NCBI GenBank assembly: GCA_958450325.1
Contig: OY288243.1
Location: forward strand, 30,529,844-30,593,843
From: Agrostemma githago
Taxonomy: Eukaryota > Streptophyta > Magnoliopsida > Caryophyllales > Caryophyllaceae
Direction: 5' to 3'
DNA length: 64,000 nucleotides
Every line of letters begins with the position of its first letter. Position 1 is the first letter of the stretch. The position numbers and the translations under genes were made by a program. Shown in pieces: positions 34,565 to 44,255 of the stretch. The notes under the pieces were generated by a model. The model was not told the origin of the DNA, searched no databases, and saw nothing but the letters and a program-made list of their open reading frames with translations.

Positions 34565-35814
34565 TTGATGAGGCATATCTCTTCAAGCCTTACTTCACTG
34601 TTAGCATCGACACGATGCTACAAAATCTGGGTTACCTACCCGGAGCCACCTCAAGGCCGTACCTTCCGGCAGGGAAGATCATCGAGTTCCTGGACAACGG
34701 AGAGTCTCGGCTCGGTTTGGGATATACTATGAGCTCGGAAAACACGGGCCGGGCATATGCAATCAAGTTCGTCACTCCCGTGTTTGGGGCGATCCAGGTG
34801 GGTCTCTACCAACCCACCATCACATATCCCGAAACCAAAACGGCTCGGGAATGCGAGTACATCCCTGACGATATATTCACCATCGTCCAGGCCGAATCCC
34901 AGGAGGATGAAAACAATTCTGAGCCCGTGCTGGGGCTCTTATTTGGAGAAGACAAGGCCGTCCCCGCTCCGAAAGACGACTTGGTCAACCTGATCCTTCG
35001 CAGCGATCGGTTTGATCCAACGAAGCTGATCACCAAAGTTGGTGCAGATACAGGGAAGCGGGCCTGGAGAAAGACCGTCAAATGGACCGACAGCCAGGGG
35101 CGGATCTACAAGCTGACCACCGGCGAGGGAGACATAGCGGATACTGAGTCCGAGTCTGAGTCAGAATCAGAGTCTGAGTCTGAGTCTAGGGGGCCCGGTG
35201 CTAAAGTTGAGTCTGTAGCTTTCTTTCCCTTAGCCACATCCACTGAGGTCTCGGGGTCTGTCCCAAGACCTCTCCCTATCCCGCCACTGACCAACGATCA
35301 GATGGCCGCGCTTTTCGAGCTTTTCACAAAATTTACTATTAATAATAATAACGAAAACTGTTCTGCTTACGACTTGTCTTATTTCCAAAATTTTCTCAGT
35401 TTCAAAAGTTTTATATGCAATGACATTGAGAAACCCGACGAACAGGTACCTCTGCCTCCACATCTGATCGAGCAGCTCGAACAAAGGGACTCCCGAGATC
35501 CGTTAATCGAAGAAACCGAATCCATCAATGTGGGAACCACTTTAGAGCCCCAGATGCTTAAGTTGGGCCTATCCTTAGATCCAGAGGAGAGAAGACAATT
35601 CACAGACCTCCTACAGGAATTCAAAGACGTTTTCGCATGGTCCTACAAAGACATGCCGGGTATAGACCGGGAAATAGCGGACCACCGAATACCCATCAAA
35701 GACGGGTGCAAACCGGTAAAGCAAAAACTCCGGAGGATGAAGCCCGAATGGTCTCTGAAAGTCAAAGAGGAAGTCGACAAGCAATTTAAAGCGGGCTTTA
35801 TACAAGTGTCTTAA
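34555..35814 (+). pseudogene. element B pol, linker and RT N-terminus
   Basis: A long linker follows protease, with no catalytic motif I recognise. It contains a Ser-Glu run (35145-35187) encoded by a GAGTCT hexanucleotide repeat. Next is the block just before RT: F-A-W-S-Y-K-D-M-P-G-I and K-Q-K-L-R-R-M-K-P. It ends at TAA 35812-35814, where relatives read R-Y-P-D-W, and the frame continues without shift. TGA at 35824 replaces the Trp of that block. Confidence 0.85.
35145..35187 (+). repeat. GAGTCT hexanucleotide run encoding Ser-Glu repeats
   Basis: Seven or so units of GAGTC(T/C) or GA(A/G)TCA encode alternating Glu and Ser in the pol linker. Such an acidic, phosphorylatable tract could be a flexible linker, but no function is shown. 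Confidence 0.85.
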
Positions 35815-36507
35815 TATCCAGACTGAGTCGCCAACATCGTGCCGGTACCCAAGAAGGACGACAAGGTACGGGTATGTGTAGACTTCCGGGACCTTAACAA
35901 GGCTAGCCCACAAGATGATTTTCCGTTACCACACATCGACATACTGGTGGACAACACGGCCGATCATGCCCTTCTATCGTTCATGGACGGGTATGCCGGA
36001 TACAATCAGATTAAAATGGCAGAAGAGGACATGAGTAAGACCACCTTCATTACACCTTGGGGTACTTACTGTTACACCGTCATGCCATTTGGGCTTATCA
36101 ACGCTGGGGCCACTTATCAACGGACCGCCACTACTTTATTACATGACATGATGCACAAAGAAGTGGAGGTCTACGTGGACGACATGATTGTTAAGTCCAA
36201 AGACCGGAGTGGGCACATTGCGGCCCTAAGAAAATTCTTTACCTGATTGCGCAAATACAACATGAGGCTAAACCCTCAAAAGTGCAGTTTCGGGGTAACA
36301 TCGGGCAAATTACTGGGCCATATCGTTAGCCAACGCGGCATCGAGGTCGACCCACCTAAAATCAAAGCCATCACCGAGATGCAACCACCCAAGACCGAAA
36401 AAGAAATACGAGGGTTTCTCGGGAAAGTCCAATACATCAGCCGGTTCATTTCAAAATTAACCATGGTATGTGAGCCTATTTTCAAGAAACTGAAGATAGG
36501 GGAGTGA
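35815..36507 (+). pseudogene. element B reverse transcriptase
   Basis: This is the same frame as the preceding part. RT blocks include V-P-V-P-K-K-D-D-K-V-R-V-C-V-D-F-R-D-L-N, M-P-F-G-L-I-N-A-G-A-T-Y-Q and the intact catalytic Y-V-D-D at 36171-36182, then K-C-S-F-G-V and L-G-H-I-V in the thumb. Stops are at 35824 (TGG to TGA), 36244 (CGA to TGA) and 36505 (TGA). All three look like C-to-T changes on one strand or the other. The RT would otherwise be complete. Confidence 0.92.
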
Positions 36508-38319
36508 GTACTGTGGGACGACAAATGTCAAACGGCATTTGATAAAATTAAGGAGATACTGTCTGCTCCGCCAGTATTAATGCCACCTCAACCCGGCTTG
36601 CCTTTGTCGTTATACCTAACAACGACCGAGACAGCCGCGGGGGCTATGCTGGCCCAGACAGTCGATTCAGAAGAACGGGCTATTTACTACATCAGTAAAA
36701 AGTTCCTCGAATATGAATGCAAATACACAATGCTCGAAAAGACGTGCCTAGCGTTGGTTTGGGCCACTAAAAAGCTCCGACATTACATGCTGAGTCACGA
36801 GGTACATGTATTATCCAAAATGGACCCTATCAAGTACCTGTTCGAGAAGCCCATCCTCAACGGCAGGATGTCCAGGTGGACTTTAATGTTATCTGAGTTT
36901 GACCTCAAGTTCGTACCATTAAAAGCCATCAAAGGCCGAGTGGTAGCCGAGTTCCTTGCCGATAGCCCAATATCTGAAGAGGATCGCACCGACACTTGGG
37001 CCTTTTCTGATGAAGACATATTCCATACTGACACCGAGACATGGGATTATTTTGATGGAGCATCCAACTTTCGAGGATTCGGGGTCGGGATTCTGCTGAT
37101 CTCACCACAAGGGGAACACACTACCTTGTCCATCAAATTGGACTTTGACATGACCAATAACGCAGCCGAATACGAAGCATGCATTCACGGGTTGCAGGCC
37201 GCCGCTGATTTAGGGGTAACAAACCTCCGGGTCCACGGTGATTCATCATTGGTCATCAATCATGCTCTCCAAAAATGGAAAACTCGGAACGCCAATCTCG
37301 TGGCTTACCAAGCACGGGTAAGGGTTCTAGAGAAACAATTCCAAAAGGTAGAATACATTTATCTGCCCCGGGAAGAAAATCAATTTGCAGATGCACTTTC
37401 CAAATTAGCATCTCTACTGAACATCCCGGATCACCTGACCAGCATGCCAATCTGTATCAAAACACGGTCCGAGCCGACGTATGTACACGCCATCCAGGAC
37501 ATCGAGCTAGCTGACCCAGATCCCTGGTATCAGTCAGTCCTAACTTACTTGGCAACGGGAGAATATCCCCCGGGAACTGAAAACCGGGCCAAAAAGGCCC
37601 TGCGAAGATTGGCAACCCAATTCGTTCGCACGGACGACGGGCAATTGTATAAGAAGACGTCACAGGGGGCTCTTCTCCTATGCATCGACAAAGCAAAGGC
37701 CGAAAAGGTAATGGCTGAAGTACACGATGGTGAAAACGGTCCGCACATGAACGCCCATAAGCTAGCCCGCAAAATCATGAGGCTCGGGTACTATTGGAAC
37801 ACCATGGAAACAGACTGTCAGTTGTATGTCAAACACTGCCATAACTGTCAGATCTTTGCCAATGTACAGCATATGCTGTCTTCCCTCTTATATACCATGA
37901 CATCACCATGGCCATTTTCGACATGGGGCATAGACATAATTGGAAAGGTACACCCTTCCGGGACGAGAGGTCATTGCTTCATTTTGGTGGTCATCGACTA
38001 CTTCACCAAATGGGTCGAAGCCGAGTCATACCGTGTCTTGAACGCCAAGCACGTGGCCAAATTCATCCAAAACAAGATCATATGCCGGTATGGGATCCCT
38101 CATGAATTTATTAGTGATCACGGGACCCACTTTCAAGCTGAAACTGCCGCATTGCTGGCAAAATATAAAATTCAAAGGCATACATCTTCGCCTTACCGAC
38201 CTCAGACAAACGGAGCTATAGAAGCAGCCAATAAAACAATTGTCACCATACTTAAAAAGATGGTTGAGAATTACCAGGACTGGCCCGACAAGATACCCTT
38301 TGCCCTATGGGGATATTGA
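36508..38319 (+). pseudogene. element B dual RNase H and integrase
   Basis: The first RNase H (gRH) spans about 36580-36970, with L-Y-L-T-T-T-E-T and I-Y-Y-I-S-K-K. The second, archaeal-like RNase H (aRH) spans about 37040-37410, with Y-F-D-G-A-S-N, N-N-A-A-E-Y-E-A, H-G-D-S-S-L-V and A-D-A-L-S-K-L-A. Two RNase H domains define the Tat lineage. Integrase follows, with an HHCC finger (C-H-N-C near 37838), D in G-I-D-I-I-G, D in I-S-D-H-G and E in N-G-A-I-E-A. Frame is open for about 600 codons until TGA 38317-38319 (CGA to TGA in A-Y-R-T). Confidence 0.93.
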
Positions 38320-38775
38320 ACCTCGATCCGCACCGCAACCGGAGCAACCCCGTATTACTTGACATACGGAATGGAAGCGGTCCAACCGGTCGAGCTAGAA
38401 GTACCATCCCTCAAGATTTTACTTCAAAGCCAAGTACCTGAAGCAGATTGGGTCCAAGCCCGATACGATTCGCTAGTCCTTCTGGACGAACGGCGATCAC
38501 GGGCCCTCAACAACATCCAAATATATCAAAAGAGGATCCAACGGGCTTTCAACAAAAGGGTTAGGCCCAGAAACATCAAAGAAGGGGATTTGGTCCTGAA
38601 ATCGGTTCGTGCCTTACTACCGGTTGACCCAAGGGGTAAATTCAAACCCAATTGGGCTAGGCCATACTTAGTCAAGAAGGTCCTATCAGGAGGAGCGGTG
38701 ATGCTGACAGATTTGGACGGGAACGAATTTGTCAACCCAACCAACTTGGACCAGCTGAAGCGCTACTACCCATAA
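38320..38775 (+). pseudogene. element B integrase C-terminus
   Basis: The same frame continues with T-G-A-T-P-Y, V-E-L-E-V-P-S and the late block G-D-L-V-L-K then N-W-A-R-P-Y-L-V, ending L-K-R-Y-Y-P-stop at 38775. This end matches the usual C-terminus of Tat integrases, which lack a chromodomain. Confidence 0.9.
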
Positions 38776-39162
38776 ACCCCATCTCAATGTCATTTGCAAA
38801 AATTTATAAAAATTTGTCTTTTTATAAATTTTCGAAAAATTATGGACAAGTCAATAAGCTAGAATTAATTATTCTACTGTCGCACATCTCGAATTAATAA
38901 TCTTGATGTATTTCGAAAAATTACAAAAATCAGTCAAATCAAATTTTGAACTACATTTGGTTTGATTCCGCTATTTGTGGATACGTAGGCGCCCCTCAAA
39001 AGGGTACAACCACTGCAATAAACGAAAGACGGGCACGGTGTTCAATAATATGTCTTTTTATCTCGATTACAAAAAAAAACCCCGGACACGGCATACACAC
39101 AAAAAAAAAATCACACCACAAAAAAATAATAATAGTAATATTCAAATAATAAAATAAGGAGA
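38776..39162. other. B spacer between pol and antisense gene
   Basis: The stretch is AT-rich, with A-runs near 39068-39150. It lies between the ends of two convergent coding regions and may hold the 3' ends of both transcripts. I see no clear terminator. Confidence 0.5.
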
Positions 39163-39990
39163 CTAATATCCGGGCATCTTCCCCTTTCCCTTGTCCTTCA
39201 GGTCGCGCGGAGCCCGAGGTCGCCAAGGTGGAGGCGAGCGTTCCCTAATTACGAGGGGAACCTCTTTAGCTCGAACCCGTTTCTTTGACGACGGGTCTTC
39301 CATAATGGTCTTCGGTCCAAGTCGAGCCCGTACGTGCTCGGGTAGTCTATCCCGTGGGCCAAGTCGGTCCTGCACGGGTAGCTTTGGGCCTAGTCTCCTT
39401 CCCAAGTCAGTCTGGGGGCTCACCTTCCCCCAAGCACCTTTAGCGCTAGACCCTCCAGCTTGAGTCTTGGTCTTCTTCTGTCCCGACATGAGACGGACTA
39501 GGGTAGCAGGAGTGTCTTCTTCATCAAAAAAGCCCCTGTTGTCCTTAGCCTGCTCCCTTCGCAGCAGGTCGAAAGCTTCATCGACCTTCAGAGCAGCTCG
39601 GGCTTTAGCATCCCCTGCTTTGGTCCACTTCGTGTAAGAGTCTGAAACCCAGATCGAGTGGCGAGATTTGACAATGGGCCAAGTATGCCGTGTGTACCAT
39701 CTTTGCATCCAGGTATCACACATTACATCAGTTAGTTGGGTAGGGTCACTCATAACTGCTTCAACTTCAGGGATTCTCTGGGTCCATCCATACTGCCTTA
39801 GTATGCGATCTGGGTAGAGATGAACCGTCTGCCTGAAAGATAGGATCACCTGATAGCGGGCTCTGTCCCTCGGGTCCAAGCCACTCCAAAGGTAGATGGG
39901 CCACCACGGAACTACCCATCAAATTAACGGGCCACCATGGAATGACAAAACCTCGTCCTAATACTTTTGCGTGATCTGACGAGAAAGTCA
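39163..39990 (-). pseudogene. antisense plant-mobile-domain-like gene in B, exon 2
   Basis: The minus-strand frame is open for at least 238 codons to TAG at 39163-39165. It contains V-P-W-W-P-I-Y-L-W-S-G and L-Y-P-D-R-I-L-R-Q-Y-G-W-T-Q-R-I-P near 39790. The P-D-R-(V/I)-x-R-Q-(F/Y)-G-x-x-Q-x-I-P pattern is the C-terminal signature of the plant mobile domain (MAIN/MAIL1 family). A basic, Pro/Arg-rich tail with K-K-R-V-R-A-K follows, possibly nuclear-targeting. A short duplication (TTCC(A/G)TGGTGGCCC at about 39903 and 39935) breaks the frame at the N-terminal side, so the exon start is uncertain. Confidence 0.65.
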
Positions 39991-40138
39991 ATGGTCCGCC
40001 TCCTCGTCATCACCTGGTTATGACGATAGTTGCTCGCATCAAGAGGAGGATCTATCACTTATAGCCTCTCATATAGCCAAATCTGCAAAAAGGAAACAAA
40101 AACATGAGTTCCCGAGGAGAAATAGGCGTCCGCCCAAG

Positions 40139-40252
40139 GCCACTCGGTCGAGTGCCTAGGACACTCGATCGAGTCGTACTCCTGAACACAAACAGGGGGC
40201 TTTTTACGAGGGCACTCGGTCGAGTGCCAGGGTGACTCGATCGAGTGCCCGC
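40139..40252. repeat. palindrome cluster 3, in the antisense gene's intron
   Basis: Four dyads (CACTCGGTCGAGTG, CACTCGATCGAGTC, CACTCGGTCGAGTG, GACTCGATCGAGTG) match the LTR clusters of the same element. They lie between exons 1 and 2 of the antisense gene, far from either LTR. Confidence 0.92.
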
Positions 40253-40323
40253 TGCAGCAAACCATCCGCAAAAAAAAAATCAAAAAAATCAAAAATCAAA
40301 AAAAAATTTGCAAAGTAACATAC

Positions 40324-40965
40324 TTGCAGCAATCGGGTGCTCCCGGTAAGACGAGTTGATGAGTCCCTCTTGCGGCTGTCCAATCCTTGGATAATCTCGC
40401 CCGTGATCAGCCAAGCCGGGCTATGTTCAGTCTCCATCAAATCTACTACGGTCAGAAGACGGGTGTTTCCCATGCAGGATAACAAATCCATGTGACCCTC
40501 GAAAGCATATACGTGGAGCATACAGAAAGAAAAAGCCCTACGGCTGTAAGCCGGTCTGACCCGAACATCAAGAGAATTCATAAATTTCTCAGCCAAGTCA
40601 ATCAGAGAAATTTTATCACCTTCCATCATGCGGGATACCTCGTTGTGAGAAAGCCCTAGAAATTCTCGATGCTTCCTCCTCGGGTCATAGATCGAGTACG
40701 GGACGGCTGGACGAAGTACCGGGTTCCATCCTCCTATAGCTGCAATCTCCTCAGGTAAAGGGTAAACTTCGCCCCGAGGAAAAGCAAAGACATGATATAT
40801 GTCATCCCAGTAAGCCAAGCATGCATCCAGGAAATAACGATCAACCACCATCTGACGGAACGGGTACAGCTGAGTTATACCCGTTTGATTCAAAGCCACC
40901 TTATCCGTGTCCCTAAAGCGACGGGACCACTCCTGCAGCATAACGGTCAATCTATCGATTCCCAT
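40324..40965 (-). CDS. antisense plant-mobile-domain-like gene in B, exon 1
   Basis: ATG at 40965 (context GCCATGG) opens 214 codons, uninterrupted, up to CAA/GTATGTTAC, a good splice donor at 40324/40323. The domain reads Y-H-V-F-A-F-P-R-G-E-V-Y-P-L-P-E-E-I-A-A-I-G-G-W in the middle. This fits the F-x-F-P-x-G-E-x-x-x-x-x-E-E/D core of the plant mobile domain and of the antisense ORFs of Tat elements. A TATA box sits 120-130 bp upstream at 41088-41095. Host PMD proteins MAIN/MAIL1 affect silencing; a role here is unknown. The exon is cleaner than pol in the same element. Confidence 0.7.
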
Positions 40966-41655
40966 GGCTAATTCCTTAAGAAAATAAAGAGATTTTCTTT
41001 TTGCCTTAAGGGAAATAAAAAGGTTTTCTTTTTAAGAAGAGAGTAAATTGTGATGGAATTGTGAGAAAATCAAGGGCATTAAGGGGGTATTTATAGTTGA
41101 CCTCTTTCCATATCTTTCCATATCACAAGAGTTTCCTAATCCTAATTGGAATCAAACCGCAAGCCTAGTCTCGATACTAGCACGGAAATCTCCATCCCGA
41201 ACTTTCCTAATCTTTGTTAGGAGTCAAAACTCTCGAAGTTTCAAAAATTCAAAAATCTCAAATTTTCAAGATTTCAAATATTCAAGTTTTCAAAAATCAA
41301 TTCTCCCCAGCGCGAGTCATTTTACTACCTACGTGTTGCATGCATTTTATGTAGCCCATACAGGTATGACTCAAACGGAGACGTGCAACCTACTATACCT
41401 CCCCAGCGGCAGCCGACGACGGCATTTTACGGTATGGGCATACATACAGGCACACTCAGGACCTATGCGACAAGTCCATCTCCCCACGGAGGTATTATCA
41501 ACAGCTCAGGTATGACTTCTATCTTGTGGCTGGCGAGCCCTTCACGCGAGTCCAATGGACTATAAACGACCCGATCATAAGTATAACAGGTCTTAATTGG
41601 CTTGGTAGCTACTCTGACTTTCGCCCTGTCCAAGCCTCAGTCAGAGTGGTGGCTC
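40966..41655. other. B region between antisense gene start and 3' LTR
   Basis: This holds the antisense promoter (TATA at 41088), TTTTCAAAA/TTCAAAAATT-type runs at 41227-41310, and a purine-rich tail AGAGTGGTGGC at 41645-41655 that serves as the PPT next to the 3' LTR. No other coding potential is seen. Confidence 0.6.
41088..41095 (-). promoter_or_regulatory. antisense TATA box for the PMD-like gene
   Basis: The minus strand reads CTATAAATACCCCC, a canonical plant TATA box, about 125 bp upstream of the ATG. It lies outside the LTR, so the antisense gene appears to have its own promoter. Confidence 0.6.
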
Positions 41656-44255
41656 TGTAGACACCCGCATTTTGACCGCCAGGTGTCTATGGTAGTTTCC
41701 CAAAAAAAAAACACCCGATGATGATTGGACGCTAACGTGCTTCTATGCGCTCGGATACGGGCTCAGATCCATTAATTGCTGGCTAACACACTTACAGAGT
41801 ACAAATCTCACAAAACCAACCTTGAATCCAGGCCCAGTGGATCATTCCGAGTCAAACAGGACTAATTTGGGCCAAAACCGACACCGGAATTAAAACCGAC
41901 TTTTTTGCGATTGGGTCAACCCCGGTGAAAATCGTTTCCGAGACGCACAAAACAGCCCCTCACATCATCAAAAGTCCAAGTCAAACACAAAACCCATTGA
42001 ACACCCAAAGTCAAGGTCCAAATCAATGGACCCGTGCAACCCTTTGGGCCACTCGATCGAGTGCTCGACCCACTCGATCGAGTGGGCCTCTTTCGAGCCC
42101 GGCTGCAGGTTAAACGGGCCACTCGACCGAGTTGGCCACCTACTCGGTCGAGTAGCCCTAAACTGGGTGCCCTTACCTAGCCTATATATACACCCCATGC
42201 AACACCACTTGACACACTTTTGAAAAACCCTAGAGCAACCCTACACATACGCATACAACGTCTCTTGCAAACCCTAATTCTACCCTAGCACGACACTAGC
42301 AACCCTAAACTTAATTTTAGGAATCAACAACCCGAGCCACCATAACTTAACCTCCATCCACCTCGAAGACTCATGTGTTAAAGCCACGGTTACGAGTTCG
42401 ATCCGAGACAAGAACATGTAGGTTGAGGGTGTCAAAACCCCGTTCTCTTCTCCTTCTCTCTTCGTCGTCCGTCTTCTTTTTCTTCGTCTCTTTTTTTTTT
42501 GTTCATTGTGTCATAATATCGATAATACTATCAATATAAAAGCATTAAAATACTTATCGATTTGTGTCGAATAAGAGGGATATCGGAATAAGAAAACACG
42601 AATATACAAGTGTACTGCACACAGCGTTGACGGTCGATTATTCCGGTATCCCGACTATTTGATTATTGAGACAAGTTAACTTAAACAATAATTCGTTATT
42701 CTTTTCGTTGTCGTCATCATTAATCTTGCATTCATCAATTTTAAAACCAATTTCAATAAGGGTAGAAACCCGTTGACGCGGATCCGACATCACAATCCCT
42801 AGGGATTTATTTCAAAGTCGGAGAAGCCGAGGGAATCAAGTCATTTAATTTAAGCAAAGTGTCGATTCCTTAGATTCGATACCAATTCCATAATTGGATA
42901 TCGAATCTAGCGATCTAGTCACATAAATTAATTAACGTGATTCACTCATGTCGCGATAGTTAATTTAAGGCGACTAAAATTAATTTATTTTTCTTATTTT
43001 CACCTTAATATTCTATATCGATTCAATAATCGAATATGCGATATAACGAGTATACAAAATTAGAGTCGAGTATAAATTCCGCAATATTGATATTCGATTC
43101 AACAAAATTCGCGATTTATAAAATCCGAGTCGAGCATAAATTGTGCAATATTTATGTCCGATTCGGTAAAACCGTCGAATTATCAAAAATCAAAAGCAAT
43201 TTCAAAATCAATAATAAAATTGCAAACGAACCTAGTTCGTACAGGTGCCACTCGACCGAGTGCAATAGGCCACTCGATCGAGTGACGTCACAAAAATCGA
43301 GCAGAATACGTTTCCCGACCTCCACTCGGTCGAGTCTCGCAATGACTCGATCATGTGGCAATGTACTCAACCGAGTTGGTCAGTAACTCGGTCGAGTAGG
43401 GTCACGAAATCCGAACAGAACCCCTTTTTAGAGGTCCACTCGGTCGAGTCCCTCAATGATTCGGTCGAGTGGCCCCTTTATCGCGTCAAACCGCGAGTCC
43501 TACGAGTTATTCGAGTCTCGTTCATATCTTTTATGACTTAAGTCCACACGTGCTTAATTAATCACGTATATTACTATCTTTTCAAGCCATCTCGTTTACG
43601 TCATTCAATTCAATTCAATATTCGCACAAACCGTTATTATTCGTTATATCGTTACTAACAGTTTGTTTGTTTCCTTTGTCAATTTTTGTCGTTTATTTTA
43701 TTTTACTAAAATGAACCCACATGCTAAAATTCAACTTCGACGTTAGAATTAATTGCATTAAATTGACTTAGAAACCCTTTTCAATTCCATTCACATGTTT
43801 AGGGAAAATAATCTTTGCATATCATTTTCCCGTTCAACTAACGCGCGTATAGTCACTCGAATTCTTAGTAGAGGCCGCTAATGTGCGGGCGGGGTTGGGT
43901 GTCCTTTGTGGGCTTCCCAACACGTACCCTCACCCCTTACTCAGAACCTCGGTTTCCGGATGCCCGAAACCGTTGGCGCACGAGAGTCATTCAACACACA
44001 ATATCCGATAATGTCGGTATTGGAATCAAATGCAAAGGGACGAGCCCAATAAACTCTGACATCGGAAATGGGCCGTATTTTGTATACGGACCACTACGAC
44101 ATAGAGTGGGCTCGAATGGTTCCGAATAACCACAAAATTCGGTGGCGACTTCACTTCGACCTAAATTTCAATTCGATCCATTCTCATATGGAGATTCATT
44201 CGCCTCCCCAAACCCGCGCGTGGCCGCGTCGGGGTGGACCTATGTCATGTCCACA
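41656..44255 (+). mobile_element. 3' LTR of element B (2600 bp, complete)
   Basis: It runs from TGTAGACACCC to CATGTCCACA. It carries a TATA box at 42183 and the two palindrome clusters at 42049-42157 and 43246-43476. The terminal 680 bp (43576-44255) have no partner in the 5' LTR but match the end of the solo B LTR (around 13620-14232). Identity to the 5' LTR over the shared part is very high. Confidence 0.93.

Larger units (their letters stand above)
29967..44255 (+). mobile_element. element B: full-length Tat-lineage Ty3/gypsy retrotransposon, 14.3 kb
   Basis: The element starts TGTAGACACCC and ends CATGTCCACA, flanked by a perfect CATAT duplication (29962-29966 and 44256-44260) inside the 3' LTR of A. 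It encodes gag, protease, RT, two RNase H domains and integrase, and carries an antisense plant-mobile-domain-like gene between pol and the 3' LTR. Dual RNase H and an antisense ORF are characters of the Tat lineage (Ogre/Retand relatives). The LTRs differ by only about one or two bases per hundred by eye, so it is the youngest datable insertion here. The 5' LTR lacks its last 680 bp and the PBS, and pol has five in-frame stops. Confidence 0.93.

Noticed and set aside
34540..34575. Programmed frameshift between gag-protease and pol of element B
   Set aside because: The 10-base overlap has no slippery heptamer that I can see, and B has many other lesions, so a plain indel is simpler.
31361..43386. 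Two nearly identical 116-codon plus-strand frames at 31361-31711 and 43036-43386
   Set aside because: They are the same non-coding LTR region of element B seen twice. They run through palindrome cluster 2 and have no domain.
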